Shown one piece after another: positions 19,286-28,393 of a stretch of 45,837 bases of DNA. The notes beneath the pieces are model-generated. The model did not search any database. It saw only the letters and a program-made list of their open reading frames with translations, and had not been told where the DNA came from. This DNA is from Candidatus Woesearchaeota archaeon (lineage in GTDB: Archaea; Nanobdellota; Nanobdellia; SCGC-AAA011-G17; JACPIM01). Each line of letters opens with the position of its first letter. The first letter of the stretch is position 1. The translations under genes were made by a program, and so were the position numbers. The DNA lies in the NCBI GenBank assembly GCA_018302125.1, contig JAGWAC010000008.1, forward strand, positions 1 to 45,837, written 5' to 3'.

Positions 19286-19528
19286 TCAGCAGCCCTTGTC
19301 TGGACTAACCAATTGCTTGCACTTTGGACATTCTTCATTTGTTTTTGGTAAAATCTCAACTCTTTTATCTATAATTTCAATTTCATCCTTCTTATTCAGC
19401 TTAACTTGTTCTTTTAAAATTAAATCAGGCTTCTTTTTAGGACTAAAACCGCATTTGCAGGTTATATCAACCCTTTTGCCTTCTTTTCTAGGCACTAATA
19501 ACATGCTGCATTTTTCACAAAACATCAT
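19286..19528 (-). CDS. Transcription factor S (TFS/RPB9-like), reading frame broken in the C-terminal zinc ribbon
   Basis: [17 protein letters not shown]...CKCGF...[41 protein letters not shown] continues in another frame down to 19225. Confidence 0.8.
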   Translation of the reverse strand: MMFCEKCSMLLVPRKEGKRVDITCKCGFSPKKKPDLILKEQVKLNKKDEIEIIDKRVEILPKTNEECPKCKQLVSPDKGC

Positions 19529-19683
19529 TTTATTTTCCTCTTTGTTTTAATTAATTATAAAATTTTGCTTTTTCTAACATATCTTTTAGTTAATAGAATC
19601 TCGATTCTTATTTTTGATTGAATTTTTAGGGGATTATAAGAACCTGGATTCTTATTTTGGTAAATCTTTTTTCTAAAAAGGTT

Positions 19684-20244
19684 TTAGCATTTAATTATTC
19701 CTTGTCCAATTAATCCATTAAAAGCAATTTTTATCCATCCTAAATAAGGAATTCTAAAAACAGCTTTTCCAATAAGACTATTTGTAATTTCAATGTCAGA
19801 AACTGGATTATTATCCCCTTTAGTTCTGAATCCTTGTTCATTTTCTTCAATTACTCTGTGAATTATAGGGTTTCCTCTCCCATTAAAAACAATTACATCT
19901 CCAGCTCCTATATTATCATTGTTTTTCAAGACCATTATATCTCCCTGATTAATTCCATTTTTAAAGGAAAATTCACTAAACTCTTTTTTTGTTATTCCAG
20001 AATCTTCATACCACTTTCCATTAGCTTGCCACCAGTTTTCAAAATCAGCATTATGATCCATAGAACAGCTTACAACTGCAACTAATGGATGGCTTGTTCC
20101 TAAAATTAATCCAATTCCAGGGTAAATTATAAATTTCACCAAAATAAAAGCAATTATTACATTAAGAAACCATGATAATAAAGAATCATCATACCAAATA
20201 AAATACCAAGCCTTTTTCAAAAAATTCTTAAAATCTCTCTTCAT
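19684..20244 (-). CDS. Signal peptidase I, archaeal Ser-His type
   Basis: VVSCSMDH, GDIMVLKNN, GDVIVFNGRGNPIIHRVIE, RTKGDNNPVSD motifs. Confidence 0.85.
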   Translation of the reverse strand: MKRDFKNFLKKAWYFIWYDDSLLSWFLNVIIAFILVKFIIYPGIGLILGTSHPLVAVVSCSMDHNADFENWWQANGKWYEDSGITKKEFSEFSFKNGINQGDIMVLKNNDNIGAGDVIVFNGRGNPIIHRVIEENEQGFRTKGDNNPVSDIEITNSLIGKAVFRIPYLGWIKIAFNGLIGQGIIKC

Positions 20245-20286
20245 TATTAATAACTCTTTTCTAAATTTTTATTTTTTTAAAAAGTT

Positions 20287-20559
20287 TTAAAATAGTTTTT
20301 TCAAGTTAGTTAAAAGATTCTCATTTAATTTTTTTAATCTTTGTATAGCTTTCTCCATTACATCCTTGGCGTCTTTTCCATCTGTCTCTAAAACAAAATT
20401 AGGTGCAGTGATCAAAGAATGTTCTAAATTATAGCCAGCTAATTTAGTGTTTTTGTCTTGCCATAACTCTTTTCTTAATATATTGGCAAATGTGTGATCT
20501 TCCCCCAAAATCTGGAATTTCAGCTTTTTTCCAGTATATTCTAAAACTCTTAATTCCAT
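20287..20559 (-). CDS. rpoL: DNA-directed RNA polymerase subunit L
   Basis: MELRVLEYTGKKLKFQILGEDHTFANILRKELW...; internal ATG at 20559 preferred over ORF start 20625. Confidence 0.85.
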   Translation of the reverse strand: MELRVLEYTGKKLKFQILGEDHTFANILRKELWQDKNTKLAGYNLEHSLITAPNFVLETDGKDAKDVMEKAIQRLKKLNENLLTNLKKLF

Positions 20560-20630
20560 GTAAAATTTAATCCAGATTCCTCTTTTTAAAGTTTTTCTTT
20601 TAAAGGGCTTTGCATATAAATTCAATTTCT

Positions 20631-20686
20631 GGAAATCTTCCGAAAAATCAGTAAATTTTTCATCAAAATCGGAAATCTTCCGAAAA
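20631..20686. promoter_or_regulatory. Two direct copies of palindromic GGAAATCTTCC(GAAAA) upstream of rpoL
   Basis: GGAAATCTTCCGAAAA at 20631-20646 and 20671-20686, 40-bp period; each GGAA-ATC-TTCC dyad. Confidence 0.5.
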
Positions 20687-20767
20687 TAACTCCAGACTAC
20701 TTTAAAGTTAAAATGAATATTTAAAATAAATATTATCTTATTATTATAAAAAAAGAAATGAAAAATC

Positions 20768-21109
20768 CTAATTAATAAGTTTTAATTTTCCAGTTACTTT
20801 ATCTATTTTTTCTTCTTTATCTGGACCTATTGCTAGGCATGTTTTTGTTGGTTCTTTGAAAAAGGTTTTTCCCGCATCTGTTATCATTGCTGTAATTAAA
20901 CCAGAATCTTTTGCCTGCTGATTATATTTTAGCAACTCTTTTTCATTATCAACTTTTAGAACGACTTTCATCATACCATCTTTTTTCCACTCATTTATTT
21001 TTTCTTTGTCTGATTTTAAAACTGCTTCTACAGAAGCATGTGAAGATTGTGCTGACATTTTTCCTTTCGGCATTTTTAAGTCATTTCTCACTAAAATCGC
21101 TTGTTTCAT
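20768..21109 (-). CDS. pth2: Peptidyl-tRNA hydrolase Pth2
   Basis: KQAILVRNDLKMPKGKMSAQSSHASVEAVLK...GLITAMITDAGKTFFKEPTKTCLAIGP. Confidence 0.92.
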   Translation of the reverse strand: MKQAILVRNDLKMPKGKMSAQSSHASVEAVLKSDKEKINEWKKDGMMKVVLKVDNEKELLKYNQQAKDSGLITAMITDAGKTFFKEPTKTCLAIGPDKEEKIDKVTGKLKLIN

Positions 21110-21186
21110 GAGTATTAAGTGAGAAATTCTTTATTTAAATTTATTGAAAACTTTTAAATAATATTTAGAACCTATATAAATATAAA

Positions 21187-21693
21187 ATGAAGCAATATTT
21201 ACTATTTTTAGTTATATTAATTTTTTTAATTTTACCTGTTAATGCAGCGAGAGTTAATTTGATTGAGGGAGAGAATTATTACACAGACGGCAGAAATATA
21301 ACTGTACTTGGAATTGACAATAAGAGGGACAAGGTTTTGGTTTGTATTAATAATGAAAGAGCTATTTTATCTAAAGAGAGGCAAAAAACAGTTAATGACG
21401 TAAGTCTCCTTGTAAAAACAGTTTCAGACGAAAAAATAAGAATTGACATAAAAGTTTATTGTGAAGACTGCGAATGTAATGAAAATTGCTTAAATACTGA
21501 ATGCATAAAAGCTGGAGAAAATGTAGAAGAGGAGATTGAGAAAGAAATTTTAGGGGAAATTGAATTACTTGAATCTTTTGAAACAAATGAAGAAATAATT
21601 GAGAATCCTGGACTAAGTGCTGCTAATATTACTTTAGCCTTAATTATTCTGGTTTTATTTACTGCTGGATTATATTATTTGATTAAGCGATAA
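21187..21693 (+). CDS. Secreted protein with C-terminal TM anchor, function unknown
   Basis: N-terminal signal peptide, CEDCECNENCLNTEC, C-terminal hydrophobic helix. Confidence 0.6.
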   Translation: MKQYLLFLVILIFLILPVNAARVNLIEGENYYTDGRNITVLGIDNKRDKVLVCINNERAILSKERQKTVNDVSLLVKTVSDEKIRIDIKVYCEDCECNENCLNTECIKAGENVEEEIEKEILGEIELLESFETNEEIIENPGLSAANITLALIILVLFTAGLYYLIKR

Positions 21694-21708
21694 TTTTTTA
21701 GAAATGAA

Positions 21709-22416
21709 TTAACTCTTTACATTTTTTAATTTCCCAAAATTATAAATTTTATCTGCAACTACATAAATTTCAAAATCATCTAAATTAGATTTTTTTAAAA
21801 AAGGGCTTAATAATTTTTCTTTTAGAATATTTGAGCCTTCAATTAGAATATTAAAACTAGGCATAACAATTAGATTTTTATTTTTATATTTGCCAATTAA
21901 AAAACACTTGAAAGTTTCTGACCTTGAATTTTTTGATATTGATATTGCTGGGTGCTCGTGCCCAATTATAATTGTATTTGAATTGAAGAAATCCAAATTT
22001 TCCATAAGCCTATCACCATGACAAATGAAAAAATTATTTATTTTATAATACTGTTTTAATTCTATATCCCTTTTTTGAACAATATAAGTTAAAATTGTAT
22101 CATGATTACCCTTTATTATAGTTACTTTGTATTTTTTTAATAAGAAATCCAAAAACTGCAAAGTATCTCTTGACTCTGTATACAAGATTTTACCAAATTC
22201 GTGTTTAAGATCACCTGTAATTACGACTTCTTTTATTTTTAATTTTTTCAATATTTTTTCTAATCTTTTTATTGTCTCTTCTAGCTGAAATCTTGGAACT
22301 AAGACCCCTTGCTGAGACAATGATTCCTCATAACCTAGATGAATATCCCCTATTATCAAAATTTGTTCCTTTTTTAAATATAAAGCTAGATCCATTAATT
22401 GAATATTTTTATCCAT
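21709..22416 (-). CDS. Calcineurin-like metallophosphoesterase
   Basis: IIGDIHLGYE, VVITGDLKHEFG, IIKGNHD, FICHGDR, IIGHEHP motifs. Confidence 0.85.
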   Translation of the reverse strand: MDKNIQLMDLALYLKKEQILIIGDIHLGYEESLSQQGVLVPRFQLEETIKRLEKILKKLKIKEVVITGDLKHEFGKILYTESRDTLQFLDFLLKKYKVTIIKGNHDTILTYIVQKRDIELKQYYKINNFFICHGDRLMENLDFFNSNTIIIGHEHPAISISKNSRSETFKCFLIGKYKNKNLIVMPSFNILIEGSNILKEKLLSPFLKKSNLDDFEIYVVADKIYNFGKLKNVKS

Positions 22417-22477
22417 CTTATGAAATTAATATGATTTAAGACAAATAAGCAGATAATAATCAAAAAACTTTCGAAAT

Positions 22478-22999
22478 TTAATAAACCAACAAATTCCTTA
22501 TATTCAGAACCTCTTCAATATCCTTTAATTTTTCCATAGCTATTGGTAAAAATGACTGGGGCAATGTTCCTTCTATTGTTCCACTTTTATAACATATTAC
22601 TGTTTCAGCTCCTTCTTTTACGAATGTTGTATAAACCCATAATTTATTAAACTTAAATTTTAAGTGCTTATTTCCAACTTCATCAATTTCGTAAATTGTA
22701 TCTTCAGCAGAATCTATTTTTGGTGTATTTCTTATTATTAGATTATCTGGATCTTTAAGAACTTTGATCTGAACTCTTTTTGAATCTCTTATTACTTCTA
22801 CTTCTATTTTATTATTAAAAATATAATATATTTTTGTTATTTTATTTGCCCCTTCTGATTTTTCCTCTAAGATCTGTCTCCTTGAATAAAATGAGTCTAT
22901 TTCTTTTTCTAATGATTTATGTGTAGCTGTACAAGGGGCTATTGAAGTCAATGTAATAATCAGTGCTGCTAAATTAAGTTTCCTTGAAAGTCTTTGCAT
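22478..22999 (-). CDS. Secreted protein of unknown function
   Basis: N-terminal hydrophobic signal (LAALIITLTSIAPCTA). Confidence 0.5.
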   Translation of the reverse strand: MQRLSRKLNLAALIITLTSIAPCTATHKSLEKEIDSFYSRRQILEEKSEGANKITKIYYIFNNKIEVEVIRDSKRVQIKVLKDPDNLIIRNTPKIDSAEDTIYEIDEVGNKHLKFKFNKLWVYTTFVKEGAETVICYKSGTIEGTLPQSFLPIAMEKLKDIEEVLNIRNLLVY

Positions 23000-23033
23000 A
23001 ATTCTTTTATTTTTAATTGTTTTATAATAATTA

Positions 23034-26000
23034 TTATGTTAGAGTTTTATTTTTTAGTCCTATTTTGACTAAAACTAATTTATGTATTCTTTTCAAAAAC
23101 TCAATTCTATCTTCCATTTTTAAAATGTCTGAATAACCTTGAACTATTAAATTAAATGCAAATGGAGATGGTATTAGGGTGCTAGTTTCCTTAATTTCTA
23201 GAGTCCCTTTTTCCCTTTCTTCCAATATTTTAATTGCATTTTCTATATCCATTAAATCTTCCATAATTTCCCTTCTTGCTTCTTTTAAAATTATAAAATC
23301 ATTACTTATTCTTTTTACTGCACTCATTAAAATCATTGCACTAACTTGCTGTCTTCCAACTCTTTTTCTTCTCCCCTTGTATTCCCTTAAAATCATTAAA
23401 GACCTTAAAGCACAATGCCTAAACCTTCTTTTCAGAATTTCACTTTTATCTATTGATAATTCCAATATTCTTCTTAAATCTTTAGATTTTATTTGATTGA
23501 ATGCCTTAATTACATTAACATTTTTTTCGTAACTTAAATAAAAACCATTATCATTAAAACTTATTTCCACATCTCTATGCTGGGTAAGACCAATTACATA
23601 TGCCAAAGCTCTGCTTAAAACATCATTTACCCTTCTGCCATATAATGTATGGAAAATAACGTATTTTTTTCCTTTTTCATCTTGATAATTTTCTATCAAT
23701 ATTTTTTTTGAGTGGGGAATTTCAAGAAAATCGTATTGTTCTTTGAAATAATTGTATATTGCTTCTGCTGCGTTTTTGTCTATGTATAGGTATGAATTTA
23801 TGAAATCTATTACTTCTTGTCTTGAATAATTTCTAATTTTTTGGTCTAACAAAAACCTGAATTTTTGTATTTCTTGAGCAAGATCAAAGCTTAAAGGGAG
23901 CATTTCTGAGAACCATGAAGGGACTGTTGGCCTTTTGCCTTCTGCACTTCGGACTTGAGCTACTGTCCCTCTTGAGAATTGAAATTCATAAGTGTTTCCC
24001 CCAAGAACAAATATATCCCCTTTTTTCAGTTTTTCTAAGAATTCTTCTTCTATTGTTCCTATTAAATTGTCTCCTATTTTTACTTTTACAGAACTTTCAT
24101 CTGGTATTGTTCCTATATTAGTCATGTAAATTACTCTTGCTAACCTGCCTCTTTTACCTATTTTGTTATCATTGAACCAGATTTTTGCATAAACATTCCT
24201 GTCTTCCAAAGAACTGAATTCACCGCTCAGATATTTTATAACATTCATGAAATCTGCTTTGCTTAAATCCTTGTAAGAATAACTTTTAGTTACTAAATTA
24301 TATAATTCATCTATGTCAATTACTTCTTCTAATGCTATTCCAAAAATATGCTGACAGAGAACATCTAGGCAATTTTTAGGAATATGGACTTTGTCTATTT
24401 TATGTTCAATTGCATTTTTCAACATTACAGAGCATTCTACTAAATCATCCCTATCTAGAACTATTATTCTTCCCTTTGTAGTTGCATGAAGCTGGTGCCC
24501 ACTCCTTCCACAATTATGAGTTAAAATACTTTCAACAAAATAATTATTGGGCTCTTTTTCTAGGGTAATATTATAAGTGAAATCAAAATTATCCTTTTCC
24601 TCTATATTTATTATCTTGGTCCAACAAATATTTTTCTCTATATCTTTATCTTTAATTAAAAAATGTATTTTTTTATCTCTTAAGAACCTTGCTTTTTTGC
24701 CTTTGAATATACAATATTTTAAAAATTCTTTAACATGATTCATTCTTCTTATATGTAGCCAATAAGAAAATTCATAATTTATTTTTGGAATTAATTCTGA
24801 TATTTTAGCTTCTTCTTCAGTAAAATAATTCTGAATTCCACATTTATTTAATAAATTATGTAGACCAATTGCAAACTTTTTGCTGGCTGAAAATATTCTT
24901 ATATTACTATTTTTATTTCCATCTCCTTCTAATATCCCTTCTATATATGGTATTATGAGATTTTTAGGAAGTTTATACATTAAACTGGAAACTTCAATAT
25001 TTGGACTTTTTTCCTTTCCTTTTTTGATTCCAAAAGCTAAAAAAATCTGTGCAAGTAACTTTGAACCGCAATCTATCGCATAGAAATTTTTCCCCTTTCT
25101 TTTAAAAATTTTAGGATAAAAACCAAATTTATTAAATATTTTTTGACATTCTTCTAAAAGTTTTATGTCTTTATTTCCAATTTTTATTTTTAGTTCTTTT
25201 GTTTTTTTATTTTCTATTAGAGATCCATCAGAAGCTACCATACCAGCAAGCCACATTAAATCAGAATTTAATTTCAAAGGCAATGGGAGCCTATGATGCG
25301 ATTTACTTTTTAATTCTGTTAAAAAATTGAGATATTCCTTTTTTTGAGTTTTACATAAAGCTATTATTCTTGAAAACAAATCAAGACGAATACTTTTTCT
25401 TCTTCCTTTTTGCCTCATATAGTTTTGCAAATGATTTTGTTTTATTCCTATATTTTTAGCAAAAGCTGAATAAGAAATCTTATTTTTTTTAACATACTCA
25501 TTAACAATTTTTCTTATAAAATCTTTTCGATTTTCAACATAAAAATCTTCTTGATTTATTATTTCATATATAAAGGGAGAATTATCTTGTAATTCTAAAT
25601 TAAATAGTTCTGCTATTTCTTCTCCTTGGCTTAAATCCTTTGCCTTTTTCCAACCTTCTCTAGTTAATATTGGATGTTCGTTAGTACATTCTAAGGATAA
25701 ACCAGAATGTAAATTTAATTTTAATAATTTATTACTTTTATTTTTATGAGATTCTTTAATTTTATTTTTAATAAAACCTTTTTTTTCATCGAATGATAAA
25801 ATCTTAATATTTTGTTTATTTTCAACAATTTTGCCTATTTTTTCATAGGTACCATCAGCTAACAATATTCGGGAATTAAAAGGCAAACATCTTTGCTTTA
25901 GACGTGCAATACTTTTTGGTGAACCTAAACAAACTACTAAATCAATATAACCTATATCAATTCCGAGTTCGAGTGAAGTAGAACAGCAAACTGCACGTAA

Positions 26001-27032
26001 TTTTCCTTTTCTTAAAGCATCTTCTATTTCAAACCTGTGTTCTTTGCTTAAACTTCCGTGATGTGCTCCAATTAAGCTTTCTATTTTTACTGGCGGTCCC
26101 TCTTCTATTTTTTTATACTTATGCGGGAATTTTGTCTTTAAATTATGTACAACTCTTTCAGTTCCTGATCTAGTATTTGTAAAAACCAAAGTTGTTTTAT
26201 GTTCTTGGATTAATTTGTCCAATAAATTATAAGTTTCCTTATTTAAAGATGTAAAATTCATATCAATTAAATCTGGCAAAGGACTTAGAACTTTTAGATC
26301 TAACTGCTTAATAAATTGAACATCAATTATTTTACAAGGCCGATTATTACCTACTAAAAATTGTGCAATTTTTTCTAATGGTGAAATGGTGGCCGATAAT
26401 CCGATTCTGCAAATTCCAGGATTTAGTCTTTGTAATCTTTCTAAGCTTAAACTTAAATGAGTACCTCTTTTATTCTCACTAAGTGAGTGAATTTCATCAA
26501 TAATACACCAGTCAACATTTTTTAAGTTTTCACGGAATTTTATAGATGATAATAATAGAGCTACTGATTCTGGAGTTGTAATTAAAATATGTGGGACATT
26601 TTTTAACATCAAGGCTCTTTCTGCTTGTGTAGTATCTCCTGTTCTTACTGCTACTCTAATAGGAAATTTTTTTCCTGCTGTTTTTTCTATTTCTTGTAAA
26701 GGTTCTATTAAATTGGTGTGAATATCTCGATTCAATGCTTTAAGTGGACTTATATAAACGCAATAAATTCGATTTTCTAGCAAATTCTTTTCGCTTAAAT
26801 CAACAAGTTCATTTAATATAGATAAAAAAGCTGTTAATGTCTTTCCAGAACCTGTTGGGGCTGAAACCAGAACATTTTGCCTTGAGTGAACTTCTAAAAC
26901 AGCATATTTTTGTGGCAGTGCAAATTCCTTGAATTTAGAAGTAAACCACTTTTTTACTGTAGGATTGAGCAATTTAAGTAAATCTTCTTCTTTATCAGGT
27001 TCTTTCTTGAAAGTTATTAGTTCTTTAATCAT
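23034..27032 (-). CDS. Lhr-like superfamily 2 helicase containing an intein
   Basis: SAPTGSGKT, DEIHSL, GLSATISPLE, FTNTRSGTE, split motif VI KQR/CGRSGH. Confidence 0.88.
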   Translation of the reverse strand: MIKELITFKKEPDKEEDLLKLLNPTVKKWFTSKFKEFALPQKYAVLEVHSRQNVLVSAPTGSGKTLTAFLSILNELVDLSEKNLLENRIYCVYISPLKALNRDIHTNLIEPLQEIEKTAGKKFPIRVAVRTGDTTQAERALMLKNVPHILITTPESVALLLSSIKFRENLKNVDWCIIDEIHSLSENKRGTHLSLSLERLQRLNPGICRIGLSATISPLEKIAQFLVGNNRPCKIIDVQFIKQLDLKVLSPLPDLIDMNFTSLNKETYNLLDKLIQEHKTTLVFTNTRSGTERVVHNLKTKFPHKYKKIEEGPPVKIESLIGAHHGSLSKEHRFEIEDALRKGKLRAVCCSTSLELGIDIGYIDLVVCLGSPKSIARLKQRCLPFNSRILLADGTYEKIGKIVENKQNIKILSFDEKKGFIKNKIKESHKNKSNKLLKLNLHSGLSLECTNEHPILTREGWKKAKDLSQGEEIAELFNLELQDNSPFIYEIINQEDFYVENRKDFIRKIVNEYVKKNKISYSAFAKNIGIKQNHLQNYMRQKGRRKSIRLDLFSRIIALCKTQKKEYLNFLTELKSKSHHRLPLPLKLNSDLMWLAGMVASDGSLIENKKTKELKIKIGNKDIKLLEECQKIFNKFGFYPKIFKRKGKNFYAIDCGSKLLAQIFLAFGIKKGKEKSPNIEVSSLMYKLPKNLIIPYIEGILEGDGNKNSNIRIFSASKKFAIGLHNLLNKCGIQNYFTEEEAKISELIPKINYEFSYWLHIRRMNHVKEFLKYCIFKGKKARFLRDKKIHFLIKDKDIEKNICWTKIINIEEKDNFDFTYNITLEKEPNNYFVESILTHNCGRSGHQLHATTKGRIIVLDRDDLVECSVMLKNAIEHKIDKVHIPKNCLDVLCQHIFGIALEEVIDIDELYNLVTKSYSYKDLSKADFMNVIKYLSGEFSSLEDRNVYAKIWFNDNKIGKRGRLARVIYMTNIGTIPDESSVKVKIGDNLIGTIEEEFLEKLKKGDIFVLGGNTYEFQFSRGTVAQVRSAEGKRPTVPSWFSEMLPLSFDLAQEIQKFRFLLDQKIRNYSRQEVIDFINSYLYIDKNAAEAIYNYFKEQYDFLEIPHSKKILIENYQDEKGKKYVIFHTLYGRRVNDVLSRALAYVIGLTQHRDVEISFNDNGFYLSYEKNVNVIKAFNQIKSKDLRRILELSIDKSEILKRRFRHCALRSLMILREYKGRRKRVGRQQVSAMILMSAVKRISNDFIILKEARREIMEDLMDIENAIKILEEREKGTLEIKETSTLIPSPFAFNLIVQGYSDILKMEDRIEFLKRIHKLVLVKIGLKNKTLT
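24513..25889 (-). mobile_element. Intein (459 aa) with LAGLIDADG endonuclease and HTH insert
   Basis: Starts CLPFNSRILLADGTYEKIGKIV, block B TNEHPILTREGW, LAGMVASDGSL and IPYIEGILEGDGN, ends NNYFVESILTHN before extein Cys. Confidence 0.9.
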
Positions 27033-27102
27033 TTTTCTAAAAGTTTATAGATTTTAAGAATAAGGATAATTAGATTTAAAAAGCTTGGGCAGGTATCTAA
27101 AA

Positions 27103-27135
27103 TGTCCAGTTGATTTGTCCAGTTGTATTTATAAA
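27103..27135 (+). promoter_or_regulatory. Tandem TGTCCAGTTG repeats directly upstream of a TATA box
   Basis: TGTCCAGTTG at 27103-27112 and 27116-27125 (13-bp period), then TATTTATAAA. Confidence 0.5.
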
Positions 27136-27205
27136 GGGAAAAGGTTCTAATTAAAAAGTAATAAAGACTGGAAAATTTTCAGAGAAAAAAAGGAAGAGAA
27201 TATCT

Positions 27206-27961
27206 ATGGTTAATGAAGGAGTTTTGATTTATTCTTTAATTAGTGTTATTTTGGTAAGCTTGATTTCTTTTATTGGATTAGTGACTTTGTCTATAAATAT
27301 TAAGAGATTAAAAAAAATTCTTTTGCTTCTTGTAAGTTTTTCTGCAGGGGCTTTGTTAGGAGATGCATTTATTCATTTATTGCCTGAAATAATTGAAGAA
27401 TATGGTTTTACTCTTAATGTCTCACTATACACAATAGTAGGTCTTCTTATGTTCTTTGTGATAGAAAAATTTATTTATTGGCGACATTGTCATGTTCCAA
27501 CATCTAAAGAACACCCGCATCCTTTTGCTATTGTAAATTTAATAGGAGATGGTCTTCATAATTTTATAGATGGCTTGGTTATTGGGGCTAGTTATTTAAT
27601 TAGCATTCCAGTTGGAATTGCAACTACATTAGCAGTGATACTCCACGAAATACCGCAGGAAATAGGTGACTTTGGTGTTTTAGTGCATGGGGGATTTTCA
27701 ATAAATAAGGCCTTGTTTTACAATTTTTTGTCAGCTATTATAGCTATTCTAGGTACTATATTTTCTTTATATTTTAGTTCTTTTTTTGAAAACTACAATT
27801 TATTTTTAATACCATTAACAGCAGGTGGCTTTATCTATATAGCTGCCTCTGATTTAATCCCAGAATTGCACAAGGAAGTAAAGATTAGTAAATCAGTTAT
27901 GCAATTATTAGGGCTAATTTGTGGTGTTATTATTATGATAAGTCTTCTTTTTTTAGAATAA
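27206..27961 (+). CDS. ZIP-family metal transporter
   Basis: HNFIDGLVIGASYL and HEIPQEIGDFGVL motifs. Confidence 0.88.
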   Translation: MVNEGVLIYSLISVILVSLISFIGLVTLSINIKRLKKILLLLVSFSAGALLGDAFIHLLPEIIEEYGFTLNVSLYTIVGLLMFFVIEKFIYWRHCHVPTSKEHPHPFAIVNLIGDGLHNFIDGLVIGASYLISIPVGIATTLAVILHEIPQEIGDFGVLVHGGFSINKALFYNFLSAIIAILGTIFSLYFSSFFENYNLFLIPLTAGGFIYIAASDLIPELHKEVKISKSVMQLLGLICGVIIMISLLFLE

Positions 27962-27992
27962 ATTTATAAATTAAGATTTTTAAAAAAATAAA

Positions 27993-28345
27993 ATGGCAAA
28001 TCTCGAATATAAATTAGGTAAAATAGAAATTGATATGGAAAAATTTAGATATTTTGATATATTGCTCCAGTTGGTCATGTTAAAATTGTTAAAAATAATA
28101 GCCTGGAAAATGGGAGAGTATTGGGTGGAGGAAGCATTTATGTTAATAGAGAAGGAGATTTAGTCTTAAATCATTTGTCATATATATACGGGGCAGTTCC
28201 AAAGAATATAGCTTGCAAATTTGCTAAACTGATTCAAAAAGAATTAAAGAAATTGGGTTTAAAAGGAATAAAAGTTATAGTGAATCCAAAAAAAGATTTA
28301 AGTTCTAGATGGTCTGAATATGGCTACCAAGATAAATCAAAGTAA
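27993..28345 (+). pseudogene. Conserved small protein, apparently frameshifted
   Basis: MANLEYKLGKIEIDMEKFRYFD then a different frame: IAPVGHVKIVKNNSLENGRVLGGGSIYVNREGDLVLNHLSYIYGAVPKNIACKFAKLIQKEL... Track ORF 28121-28345 is the C-terminal part. Confidence 0.55.
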
Positions 28346-28393
28346 ATTTTTTTAAAAGTAAAACTATTTATAATATTTTAATTTCTTAATTTC

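Noticed and set aside
25062-25072. Possible reverse-strand tRNA T-loop (TTTGAACC)
   Set aside because: Lies in intein coding sequence with no matching acceptor or anticodon arm.
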